Shown here piece after piece: positions 1-8,580 of a stretch of 42,585 bases of DNA (positions are counted from its first letter, which is position 1; each line of letters opens with the position of its first letter). The stretch covers positions 223-42,807 of the forward strand of contig PMTL01000227.1 of the NCBI GenBank assembly GCA_003168075.1. Direction: 5' to 3'. The notes beneath the pieces were generated by a model that saw only the letters and a list, made by a program, of their open reading frames with translations, was not told where the DNA came from and ran no database searches. The position numbers and the translations under genes were made by a program. This stretch comes from Acidimicrobiaceae bacterium (lineage in GTDB: Bacteria; Actinomycetota; Acidimicrobiia; Acidimicrobiales; RAAP-2).

Positions 1-2
1 CG

Positions 3-875
3 GCCGGCGGCCACTTGGCGGCGTTGCTCGCGTTGTCCCAACCCGATGAATGGCTGAGCGAGGATCAGCGTGACTTACGCGACTGGTCGGTTCGCGGGTG
101 TATCTCGCTCTACGGGGTCCTCGAGATGACTGGTGACGAAACCCATTGGCACGGCCTGGGCCACGGCCTGCGCGTCCTGCTGGAGCGGCGTGTGGTGCGC
201 CGTCCCCACGAGGGCAATCAGGAACTGTACGAAGCGATGTCGCCGTTTCACCGAATACGCGAGGACGTCCCTCCCTTTTTGGTGGTCCAGGGTGGCAATG
301 ACACTCTGGTGGACGTGAACGTGGCGCGCCACTTCGTCGACGAGTACCGCCGACGAGCCCTGGCGCCGATCTACTACGTGGAGCTGCCACTCACCCAGCA
401 CGCCTTTGATCACACCGCGAGTCCGCGCACCTCGTCGACCACTCGTGCGGCGGTCGCCTTCGCCGAGTCGGTGTCCCGCTTGCGCCGGCCCCTCACTGAC
501 GAACTGCTCGCCAGTTACCAGTCGCCCCCGGTGGAAGTGCTCGTGGAGGACGAAGAGTCGGGCTGGGAGCCGGCGCGCGATGTGGCGAGTCGTCGTGGGA
601 CCTTCTACGTCGTCAGCGCCGACAACGCTTTCTCGTCGCCACTTGATCCGGACAACGATCAACGCCGACGTGAACTGGGCGAGCTCGCCCGATCACGTGG
701 GTGGGTGAGTTCCCCGGCAATTGGACGAAGTCCGCTCGGGGCGTGGCCCGAGGAGGAGGGGCTGGCGATCTTCGAGCAGTCCGAGGCGTTTTGTCGAGCC
801 CTGGGTCGAGCTTTCGAACAGCACGCGATCTACGAGGTCACTCCCGACGACCTACGCGTCGTAGCGGTGTCCTAG
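3..875 (+). CDS. Alpha/beta hydrolase (esterase/lipase-like), 5'-truncated by window edge, with C-terminal DUF3293-like domain
   Basis: Frame is open from base 3 (AGGHLAALLAL, just after a GxSAGG-type nucleophile elbow); FLVVQGGNDTLVD and QHAFD supply the Asp/His region; C-terminus ADNAFSSPLDPDNDQRRRELGELARSRGW...EQSEAFCRALGRAFEQHAIYEV resembles DUF3293. Confidence 0.75.
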   Translation, partial: AGGHLAALLALSQPDEWLSEDQRDLRDWSVRGCISLYGVLEMTGDETHWHGLGHGLRVLLERRVVRRPHEGNQELYEAMSPFHRIREDVPPFLVVQGGNDTLVDVNVARHFVDEYRRRALAPIYYVELPLTQHAFDHTASPRTSSTTRAAVAFAESVSRLRRPLTDELLASYQSPPVEVLVEDEESGWEPARDVASRRGTFYVVSADNAFSSPLDPDNDQRRRELGELARSRGWVSSPAIGRSPLGAWPEEEGLAIFEQSEAFCRALGRAFEQHAIYEVTPDDLRVVAVS

Positions 876-3436
876 TCGTCAGTTGCCAACGTCACTTGAA
901 CCGAGAAATCGCTCGCTTCTTCGTACAGGACGCTGCGTACTCCTCCGGCGTCGACGAAGTCACGCTGTCCCGCCTGGATGACTTCGAGCAACTCGCCGGG
1001 CCCGCTGATTATCAGTTCGGCGACTTCGCGCCGCTGAGAGACCTTTTGGGTGCTCTTCTCGCGGCGCACGGCCTCGAGCACGTCGCCCACTGCGTCGTAG
1101 ACCCCCGAGGCGAGGGGCGCGGCGCCGAGTTCCTGGAGCGTCGGCCAGGCGGCCAAGTGCACCGAGTCCGCGTGCCACCAGCGCCATACTTCTTCGGTGA
1201 CGAAGGGCACGAAGGGCGCCAGCAGTCGCTGCAGGGCCGAGAGGGTGAGCGACAACGTGGCGTGCGCCGAACGAGTGGGCGGGTCCTGGGGGTCGCGGTA
1301 GGAACGGGTTTTGGCTAATTCGACGTAGTTGTCGCAGAAGGACCAGAAGAACGCTTCGGTGCGCTCGAGGGCACGCGCGTAGTCGTAATTCTCAAAGGCC
1401 GCGGTGGTCTCGTCGATCACGTGGCCCAGTAACGCCAGCAGGTCGCGGTCGAGGGGTTGCGTCACGTCAGACGCCGTGAGCGGCGCCGCACCCTCGAGTC
1501 GACCCAGGACAAACTTCGAGGCGTTGAGGATCTTGATCGTCAGGCGCCGACCGATCTTCATCTGCGCTTCGTCGATGGCGGTGTCAGTACCCGGACGGCC
1601 CGAGGCGGCCCAGTAGCGCAGCGCGTCGGCACCGTGAAGTTCAAGCAGTGGCATGGGCGTGACGACGTTGCCGACGGATTTGCTCATCTTCTTGCGGTCC
1701 GGGTCCAGGACCCAGCCCGAGATCAGCGCGTTGGTGAAGGGTAGTGCGTCGTGCTCGAAGTGACTACGTACGACCGTCGAAAACAGCCACGTCCGGATGA
1801 TCTCGTGGGCCTGGGGACGCAGGTCCATGGGAAAGACGCGCTCGAAGAGGTCGCTGCCCCAATGTCCGGCAATCTGGGGGGAGAGCGAACTGGTCGCCCA
1901 GGTGTCCATGACGTCGGGGTCGCCGATGAAGCCACCGGGCTGGTTGCGCTGGGCTTCAGAAAATCCGGGAGCCGGGTCGCTTGAGGGGTCGACCGGTAAC
2001 GAGGCCACCTCGGCTACTACCGGGTGATCGAAGTCAACGGCGCCGCTCTCGTCGAGGTGGTACCAGACGGGAAAGGGGACGCCGAAGAAACGCTGGCGTG
2101 AGATGTTCCAGTCGACGTTCAGGCCCTCGACCCACGACTTGTAGCGGTGCTTCATGAAGTCCGGGTGCCACTTGATCTGCTCGCCGCGCGCGAGGAGCTC
2201 GTCGCGGTGCGCCAGGGTCGAGACGAACCACTGGCGCGACGTCACGATTTCGAGGGGTCGCTCGCCCTTTTCGTAGAACTTGACGGGATGGGTGATCGCG
2301 CGAAGTTCGCCGATCAACTCGCCGCTCTCGCGCAGGGCGTCCACGACCGTCGCGCGCACTTGGTTGACGGTGCGGCCTTCGAGTTGGGCGTAGAAGCTTC
2401 TGGCGGCGTCGAGGTCGCGGGTGGGCCAGTCGTCGGCGCCGAAGTCGGCGGGTAGGAACCTTCCGTCGCGGCCGATCAGGGCGCGCGTGGGCAATGAGAG
2501 TTCGCGCCACCAGGTGACGTCGGTGGCGTCGCCGAAGGTGCAGATCATCGCGATGCCCGAACCCTTCTCGGGGTCGGCGAGTTCGTGGGCGACCACGGGG
2601 ACCTCGACGTGAAAGAGCGGCGTGACGACCGTGGTGCCAAAGAGCGACTGAAAGCGCTCGTCGTCGGGGTGCGCCACGAGCGCGACGCAACTGGCCAGCA
2701 ATTCTGGGCGGGTCGTCTCGATCTCGACGGTACCTGAACCGTCGCCCTTGGCGAAGGCGACACGGTGGTAGTTGGCGGGTCGCTCACGGTCCTCGAGTTC
2801 GGCCTGGGAGACCGCAGTACGGAAATCAATGTCCCACAAGGTCGGCGCCTCCGAGGAGTAGACCTCGCCGCGGCTCAACATCTCGAGGAACGCCCGCTGC
2901 GAGATCGCCTGAGCGTGGGCTGAGATCGTCGTGTACTCGAGCGACCAATCGACACTCAGTCCCAGGTGGCGCCAGAGATTCTTGAAGACCTCCTCGTCGG
3001 TGGCGGTGAGTCGGTGACAGAGTTCGACGAAGTTCTTGCGCGAGATGGAGATCTTGCGCTCGGCCGGTTTCTCGGGAGCGACGAACGCGGGGTCGTAGGC
3101 CAGTGAGGGATCGCAGCGCACTCCGAAGTAATTCTCGACGCGTCGTTCAGTCGGTAACCCGTTGTCGTCCCAGCCCATCGGAAAGAAGACCTTTTTGCCG
3201 GACATTCGCTGGTAGCGCGCGATCAGGTCGGGGTGAGTGAAGCTGAAAACGTGGCCGATGTGCAGTGAACCCGACACGGTGGGTGGGGGAGTATCGACAG
3301 AATAGACCTCGGCGCGCGTCGCGGAGCGGTCGAAACGGTAGGTGCCCTCGTCCTCCCAGCGCACGAGCCACGCCTCTTCAAGACCCTCGATGGTCGGCTT
3401 TTCTGGGACGGAGCGGGGACTGAGTTCGGCGGTCAT
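872..3436 (-). CDS. valS: Valyl-tRNA synthetase
   Basis: 854 aa class I aaRS; TVSGSLHIGHVFSFTHPDLIARYQRM (HIGH), KKMSKSVGNVV (KMSKS), WATSSLSPQ; matches ValS. Confidence 0.96.
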   Translation of the reverse strand: MTAELSPRSVPEKPTIEGLEEAWLVRWEDEGTYRFDRSATRAEVYSVDTPPPTVSGSLHIGHVFSFTHPDLIARYQRMSGKKVFFPMGWDDNGLPTERRVENYFGVRCDPSLAYDPAFVAPEKPAERKISISRKNFVELCHRLTATDEEVFKNLWRHLGLSVDWSLEYTTISAHAQAISQRAFLEMLSRGEVYSSEAPTLWDIDFRTAVSQAELEDRERPANYHRVAFAKGDGSGTVEIETTRPELLASCVALVAHPDDERFQSLFGTTVVTPLFHVEVPVVAHELADPEKGSGIAMICTFGDATDVTWWRELSLPTRALIGRDGRFLPADFGADDWPTRDLDAARSFYAQLEGRTVNQVRATVVDALRESGELIGELRAITHPVKFYEKGERPLEIVTSRQWFVSTLAHRDELLARGEQIKWHPDFMKHRYKSWVEGLNVDWNISRQRFFGVPFPVWYHLDESGAVDFDHPVVAEVASLPVDPSSDPAPGFSEAQRNQPGGFIGDPDVMDTWATSSLSPQIAGHWGSDLFERVFPMDLRPQAHEIIRTWLFSTVVRSHFEHDALPFTNALISGWVLDPDRKKMSKSVGNVVTPMPLLELHGADALRYWAASGRPGTDTAIDEAQMKIGRRLTIKILNASKFVLGRLEGAAPLTASDVTQPLDRDLLALLGHVIDETTAAFENYDYARALERTEAFFWSFCDNYVELAKTRSYRDPQDPPTRSAHATLSLTLSALQRLLAPFVPFVTEEVWRWWHADSVHLAAWPTLQELGAAPLASGVYDAVGDVLEAVRREKSTQKVSQRREVAELIISGPGELLEVIQAGQRDFVDAGGVRSVLYEEASDFSVQVTLATDD

Positions 3437-3543
3437 GGTGAAGTGAGTTTATGCCCTGTGTCGGGGGGTTCTTGGAGGCGGAGTGACCCCGCACGAGGTG
3501 GTCTGGCGCCGGGACGCCGGGTGCGGTGGCGTAGTTTGGACAC

Positions 3544-4935
3544 GTGCTGCGCCTCTACGACACCATCCACGGCGAGGTCCGCGATCTGGCGACCCGTGAC
3601 CCCGGGAAGTTGTCGATGTACGTCTGTGGCCCCACCGTCTATGACCTACCGCACCTCGGGCACGGCAGGTTCACACTGGTATGGGACGTCGCGCGTCGCT
3701 GGTTCAGCTTCCGCGGGCTCGACGTGCGCTACGTGTCGAACATCACCGACATCGACGACAACATCATCAACCGCGCTCAGCGCGAGGGGACGACCGAGTC
3801 GCAGGTCGCCTCGACCTACGAAAACGAGTGGTGGGAGGCAATGTCGAGGATTGGCGTCGCGCGTCCCCGCGACGTCCCGCACGCGACCCAGTACGTAGCC
3901 GACATGGTGTCACTCATCGAGTCGTTTCTTGCCGAGGACGTTGCGTACGTCATCAGCGACGGCGTGTACTTCGACACGTCGTGCGTGGCGGACTACGGTC
4001 TCCTCGCCGGTCAGCCGCTCGACTCTCTGCGAGCGGACCCCACGATCGAGGCGAGCCAGGAGAAGCGCAGTCCCTTCGATTTCGCGCTCTGGAAGTTCTC
4101 CAAGCCCAATGAACCGGTCTGGTCGGCCTCCTTCGGCGACGGCCGACCGGGCTGGCACACCGAGTGCGTGGTGATGTCGCTCGGGCTCCTGGGTGACGGA
4201 TTCGACCTGCACTGCGGCGGCCTCGACCTGAAGTTCCCGCACCACGAGAACGAGCGCGCCCAAGCGCAGGCGGCGCGGCGTCCCTTCGCCCAGCACTGGG
4301 GGCACAACGGCTGGGTCATGGTGGGCACCGAGAAGATGAGTAAATCACTGGGCAACTTCACGTCGCTCACCGATTTGCTCGAGCGTACCGACGCCCGGGC
4401 CTATCGTTTGCTCGTCATTCGCTCGCACTACCGTTCGCCCATTGAAGTGTCGCCTGCGACCGTCGCCGACGCCGAACGGGCCCTGGCCCGACTCGACACG
4501 CTGGCGCGGCGCTTCGAACTGCCGACCTTTGGTGGTGAACAGTTCGTGACCCAGAACGATTACGTCTTTTCGGGACGCGCGAAAGATCTCGTGACATCGG
4601 TGGGTGTGCTGCTGGACGAGGATCTCAACACGCCCCTGGCGGTTGGTGAGCTCTTTGACGCGGTCAGTAGCGCTAATACCCTGGCTGATGAGGGAGAACC
4701 GGTGGAGGCCGCGCAGCTGGCCCTCGCGGTGGCGGTGGTGTTCGGCGCCTTGGGCCTGGCGGTGCACTCGGCGGTACACGAGCCAACTCGTGACGACCAG
4801 GCACTCGTGAGCGCACGTGACGACGCGCGCAGCGCGCAAAATTGGGCCGAAGCTGATCGATTGCGTGATGAATTGGTGTCGCGGGGTTGGATCGTGGAGG
4901 ACTCCGCGGGGGGAACGCGCATCCGCCGGGGCTAA
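3544..4935 (+). CDS. cysS: Cysteinyl-tRNA synthetase
   Basis: MYVCGPTVYDLPHLGHGR, NITDIDDNIINRA, HCGGLDLKFPHHENERAQ, EKMSKSLGNF motifs; 463 aa. Confidence 0.95.
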   Translation: MLRLYDTIHGEVRDLATRDPGKLSMYVCGPTVYDLPHLGHGRFTLVWDVARRWFSFRGLDVRYVSNITDIDDNIINRAQREGTTESQVASTYENEWWEAMSRIGVARPRDVPHATQYVADMVSLIESFLAEDVAYVISDGVYFDTSCVADYGLLAGQPLDSLRADPTIEASQEKRSPFDFALWKFSKPNEPVWSASFGDGRPGWHTECVVMSLGLLGDGFDLHCGGLDLKFPHHENERAQAQAARRPFAQHWGHNGWVMVGTEKMSKSLGNFTSLTDLLERTDARAYRLLVIRSHYRSPIEVSPATVADAERALARLDTLARRFELPTFGGEQFVTQNDYVFSGRAKDLVTSVGVLLDEDLNTPLAVGELFDAVSSANTLADEGEPVEAAQLALAVAVVFGALGLAVHSAVHEPTRDDQALVSARDDARSAQNWAEADRLRDELVSRGWIVEDSAGGTRIRRG

Positions 4936-5045
4936 GAATTATTTGTTGGTGAGCCGGAGAACAAGTAGCGTATGGCGTGAGGTTGCCGTTGTGGTTCCCT
5001 CCGGAATTGGTTGACGCCGATTCCAAAGAAACAAGGAGGCCCACA

Positions 5046-5246
5046 GTGGCTGTAGGAACCGTTAAGTGGTTCAACGACGAGAAGGGCTGGGGTTTCATCG
5101 CTGTTGATGGCCAGCCCGACGTCTTTGTTCACTACTCGGAGATTCAAGGTGAGGGTCGCAAGACGCTCGTCGAGGGTCAGACTGTCGAGTTTGATGTCGA
5201 GCCGGGCGATCGTGGCCCACTCGCAAAGCGCGTCGTCCTGAACTAA
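5046..5246 (+). CDS. Cold-shock protein (CSD family)
   Basis: GTG start after [40 protein letters not shown] with RNP motifs. Confidence 0.95.
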   Translation: MAVGTVKWFNDEKGWGFIAVDGQPDVFVHYSEIQGEGRKTLVEGQTVEFDVEPGDRGPLAKRVVLN

Positions 5247-5266
5247 CCATTCATTCTGAACGAGGC

Positions 5267-5299
5267 AACCGCCGCCCCCGGGCGGCGGTTGTTTCTTTT
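5267..5299 (+). terminator. Intrinsic terminator of cold-shock gene
   Basis: Perfect 10-bp stem AACCGCCGCC (5267-5276) / GGCGGCGGTT (5281-5290), 4-nt loop, followed by GTTTCTTTT. Confidence 0.93.
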
Positions 5300-5334
5300 G
5301 GCCAGAAGTGGCCACTATGCAATAGGGTGGACGT

Positions 5335-5357
5335 AGTTACTCACGAGTAACTCGTGA
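5335..5357. promoter_or_regulatory. Overlapping perfect inverted repeats upstream of acyl-CoA dehydrogenase (candidate TetR-family operator)
   Basis: AGTTACTC-AC-GAGTAACT (5335-5352) overlaps TCACGAGT-A-ACTCGTGA (5341-5357), both perfect 8-bp arms, ending about 20 bp before the ATG at 5376. Confidence 0.65.
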
Positions 5358-5375
5358 CGATATGTTGGGGTGTGG

Positions 5376-6590
5376 ATGGCGGAATTCTCTCTGGCGCTCA
5401 ATGAAGACCAGATCACCGTTCGCGACTGGGTCCACGGTTTCGCCGTCAACGTCATGCGTCCGGTAGCTCAGGAGTGGGACGAACGAGAAGAGACCCCGTG
5501 GCCGGTCATTGAAGAAGCCGCCCGGGTCGGCATCTATTCGCTGGACTTCTTCGCCAACGCCATCGCCGACCCGTCGGGGATCACCATGGTGCTCGCGCTC
5601 GAGGAACTGTCCTGGGGCGACGCAGGACTCTGCATGTCGATCATGGGCTCGACGCTCGCCATCGCCGCCATCATGGCGAACGGCACACCGGCCCAGCAGG
5701 CGGAGTGGATCCCGGCCTGCTTCGGCACACCCGACGACGTGAAAGTCTCCGCCTTTGGCGTGAGTGAGCCCGACGCGGGCAGTGACGTCTCGTCCCTGCG
5801 TACCCGCGCGGTCTACGACGAGGCCAAGGACGAATGGGTGCTGAACGGTACGAAGACCTGGATGACCAACGGCGGTATCGCCAGCGTGCACGTCATCGTT
5901 GCTTCAGTCGACCCGGAGCTCGGTAGTCGTGGCCAGGCGTCCTTCGTCATTCCCGAGGGGACGCCAGGAATTCGCATGGGCCAGAAGTTCAAGAAGATGG
6001 GAATTCGCGCTAGTCACACCGCCGAAGTCGTCCTCGAGGAGTGCCGGGTCCCGGGCAGTTGTCTGCTCGGGGGCAAGGAGAAGCTGGACGAGAAGTTGGC
6101 TCGCGCCCGCGAAGGCGTGAAGACGTCGGGTCAGGCGGCGATGGCGACGTTCGAGGCCACTCGCCCGTACGTGGGGTCCCAGGCGGTGGGTATCGCGCGT
6201 GCGGCCTACGAGTACGCCCTCGACTACGCCAAGGAGCGCCGCCAGTTCGGCAAGGCCATTATCGAGAATCAGGCGATTGCGTTCAAACTCGCCGATATGA
6301 AGACGCGTATCGACGCGTCGCGGATGCTCGTGTGGCGCGCCGCGTGGATGGCGGCTAATCACCAGCCGTTCCTCAACGGCGAGGGTTCACAGTCGAAGCT
6401 CTACGCCAGTGAGACCGCGGTGCACGTGACCGAAGAGGCGATCCAGATTCTTGGCGGTTACGGCTACGTGCGTGACTACCCGGTCGAGCGCTGGCATCGC
6501 GACTCGAAGATTTACACCATCTTCGAAGGTACCAGCGAGATCCAGCGCCTTATTATCTCGCGAGCGATTTCGGGCGTGCACATCAGGTAG
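5376..6590 (+). CDS. Acyl-CoA dehydrogenase
   Basis: [86 protein letters not shown] motifs. Confidence 0.95.
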   Translation: MAEFSLALNEDQITVRDWVHGFAVNVMRPVAQEWDEREETPWPVIEEAARVGIYSLDFFANAIADPSGITMVLALEELSWGDAGLCMSIMGSTLAIAAIMANGTPAQQAEWIPACFGTPDDVKVSAFGVSEPDAGSDVSSLRTRAVYDEAKDEWVLNGTKTWMTNGGIASVHVIVASVDPELGSRGQASFVIPEGTPGIRMGQKFKKMGIRASHTAEVVLEECRVPGSCLLGGKEKLDEKLARAREGVKTSGQAAMATFEATRPYVGSQAVGIARAAYEYALDYAKERRQFGKAIIENQAIAFKLADMKTRIDASRMLVWRAAWMAANHQPFLNGEGSQSKLYASETAVHVTEEAIQILGGYGYVRDYPVERWHRDSKIYTIFEGTSEIQRLIISRAISGVHIR

Positions 6591-6886
6591 TCCCAAACTG
6601 TCAGTTAACAGGCCTTTGCGCCGCACGACCGCTCACGGTGATCGTCTTTGGCACCTTCGACGGCCGGTGTTAATGGACCCACGAATCGCGTTTGTGGGTC
6701 GATTGGTGGGTCTATCTTTCGCCGTAAGCAAAACTAAAGTGGTTCCTTTGCGACAGACCTGTCTGGCCATCCCTAAGGATCCTCTCATGGGCTTCCACTT
6801 CCTCCTTCAGACCCTCGCTCGGCGAGAAGAAGTAGTTTCAGTCGACTCCGAAAAATGACGATCGCCCCTTTTATGATCAGCGCACA

Positions 6887-7585
6887 ATGAGTAGACCTTT
6901 CAGTGTGAGACCGTACCTCGACCGAAGAGACGCCGGGCGTCGGTTGGGCACCCGACTGTTGAAGGTGCTCGACAACGAGAGAGTGGTAGTGGTGGGTCTG
7001 CCGCGAGGAGGCGTTCCCGTTGCCTACGAAGTCGCTCGCATTCTTCATTGCCCGCTGGACGTGCTCGTCGTACGAAAAGTCGGTGTTCCGTCGCAGCGCG
7101 AGTTAGCGATGGGGGCGATCGGCGAGGACGGAGCGGTGGTGGTGGAAAACGACACCGTGAGACGCTTGGGTATCTCGGACGCGGAGTTCGTTCGCGTCGT
7201 GGCAGAGGAGCGCATAGAACTCGACCGGCGAGTTCGCGCTTATCGTCAGGCTGTGCGCCCCATCGCCCTCAAAGACAAGAACGTCGTCATCGTCGATGAC
7301 GGACTCGCGACCGGCGCCACAGCCCTCGCGGCGTGCGACGTCGCCCGAGCACGAGGAGCGACACGCGTCATCGTGGCCACTCCAATCTCGAGTGCTGGCG
7401 CGATGGATCGAATTGAGAGGGCCGCCTATGAGGTCGTGTCACTGGTCCGCACGGCACGACCGTTCTCGGTTGGACAGTGGTACGAGCACTTCGAGCAGAC
7501 CTCGGACCAAGAGGTCATCAACGACCTGATCAGTGCGAGTCGCGCGGAGACCCCCTCCTCAGATCCAACGTCGGGTCAGCTGTGA
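6887..7585 (+). CDS. Phosphoribosyltransferase-domain protein
   Basis: LPRGGVPVAYEVARILHCPLDVLVVRKVGVP and the PRPP loop VIVDDGLATGATALAA. Confidence 0.88.
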   Translation: MSRPFSVRPYLDRRDAGRRLGTRLLKVLDNERVVVVGLPRGGVPVAYEVARILHCPLDVLVVRKVGVPSQRELAMGAIGEDGAVVVENDTVRRLGISDAEFVRVVAEERIELDRRVRAYRQAVRPIALKDKNVVIVDDGLATGATALAACDVARARGATRVIVATPISSAGAMDRIERAAYEVVSLVRTARPFSVGQWYEHFEQTSDQEVINDLISASRAETPSSDPTSGQL

Positions 7586-7827
7586 GAACCCTGATCGCAG
7601 CGCGTACGACGTCAGGTTGCTCGCAGGGGCGAGTCCTTAGCCTGTAGGCGGCGACTTATGGGGCTGGACAACATCGGGAGCATCGATCGCCGTCGCTGTT
7701 CCCGCGGCGCTGATGGTGCGAACCCTCCCACCCAGACGGATACTCCCGTGTGACGTCGCGTGCGCAACGAAGAATCGGTGGCCGGGCGCCTGAGTCGCTG
7801 GGCGAGGGGGAGTAACGCCTGGGTTTT

Positions 7828-7847
7828 CCTAGGACCTTTGTCTCTAG
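7828..7847. promoter_or_regulatory. Weak DosR-like imperfect palindrome
   Basis: CCTAGGACCTTTGTCTCTAG; GGAC-N4-GTC core only, upstream of the eno remnant/ppsA. Confidence 0.25.
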
Positions 7848-7930
7848 TCGGAGCGCGTCGCGTTAGAGAAAACTAAAAACGTAGGAGGTGCGATCCGATC
7901 ATCGAGGTCGCGCTACGAGAGGTGGTGGGC

Positions 7931-8553
7931 GTGATCGAAGTGAGAGTTCTCTCGGCGTACGAGATACTGGACTCGCGAGCACAGCCCACCGTTGCGGTGG
8001 TCCTCGAAATCGCCGGCGGAGCAGTCGGAAGGTCGAGCGTCCCCTCAGGGGCATCTACGGGATCAAAGGAAGCGACCGAAGTTCGCGACGCCGATCCTCG
8101 GCGTTATGCGGGTCGAGGCGTCCAGCGCGTCGTCGATCACATAACCGGTGAGGTTGCTGACGACCTGCGCGGGAGGAAGTTCGAGTTGCTCGTCGATCTC
8201 GACGAAGCGCTCGTGAAGCTCGACGGAACCGCGAACAAGGAGCGACTCGGCGCGAACGCCATCATCGGCATGTCGATGGCCGCCGCTCAAGCATTGGCCC
8301 TCGCGAAAGGTCGATCCCTCTGGCACAGCCTGACTCCTGTTGGTGTCGAACCAAGACTGCCCGTGCCTCAATTCAACATCTTCAACGGAGGCACCCACGC
8401 ACCCGACGCGCTTGATTTCCAGGAGTTCACGATTGCGCCACTGGGCGCATCCAATTTCGCAGAGGCCATTCGCGCGGGGAACGGGTCGCGAAATACAACC
8501 GTCTCATCGAAATTGAAGCGACCAACTCGCTTCCTCACGGTCGAGCGAAATGA
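7931..8553 (+). pseudogene. eno: Enolase with large out-of-frame internal deletion
   Basis: N-terminal enolase in one frame (AYEILDSRAQPTVAVVLEI...SVPSGASTGSKEA...LGANAIIGMSMAAAQALA...PVPQFNIFNGGTHAPDALDFQEFTIAPLGASNFAEAIRAG), then from about 8476 the canonical enolase C-terminus RGERVAKYNRLIEIEATNSLPHGRAK* in a different frame (stop 8551-8553). Confidence 0.88.
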
Positions 8554-8580
8554 TCGAGATTTGCCAAGGAGGAATACACC

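Noticed and set aside
5307-5316. 10-bp palindrome AGTGGCCACT
   Set aside because: Short and likely by chance in high-GC sequence; the neighbouring 5335-5357 palindromes are far stronger.
7592-7820. Possible tRNA or structured RNA in the gap after the PRTase gene
   Set aside because: No cloverleaf or T-loop (GGTTCRANYCC) arrangement could be fitted by eye.
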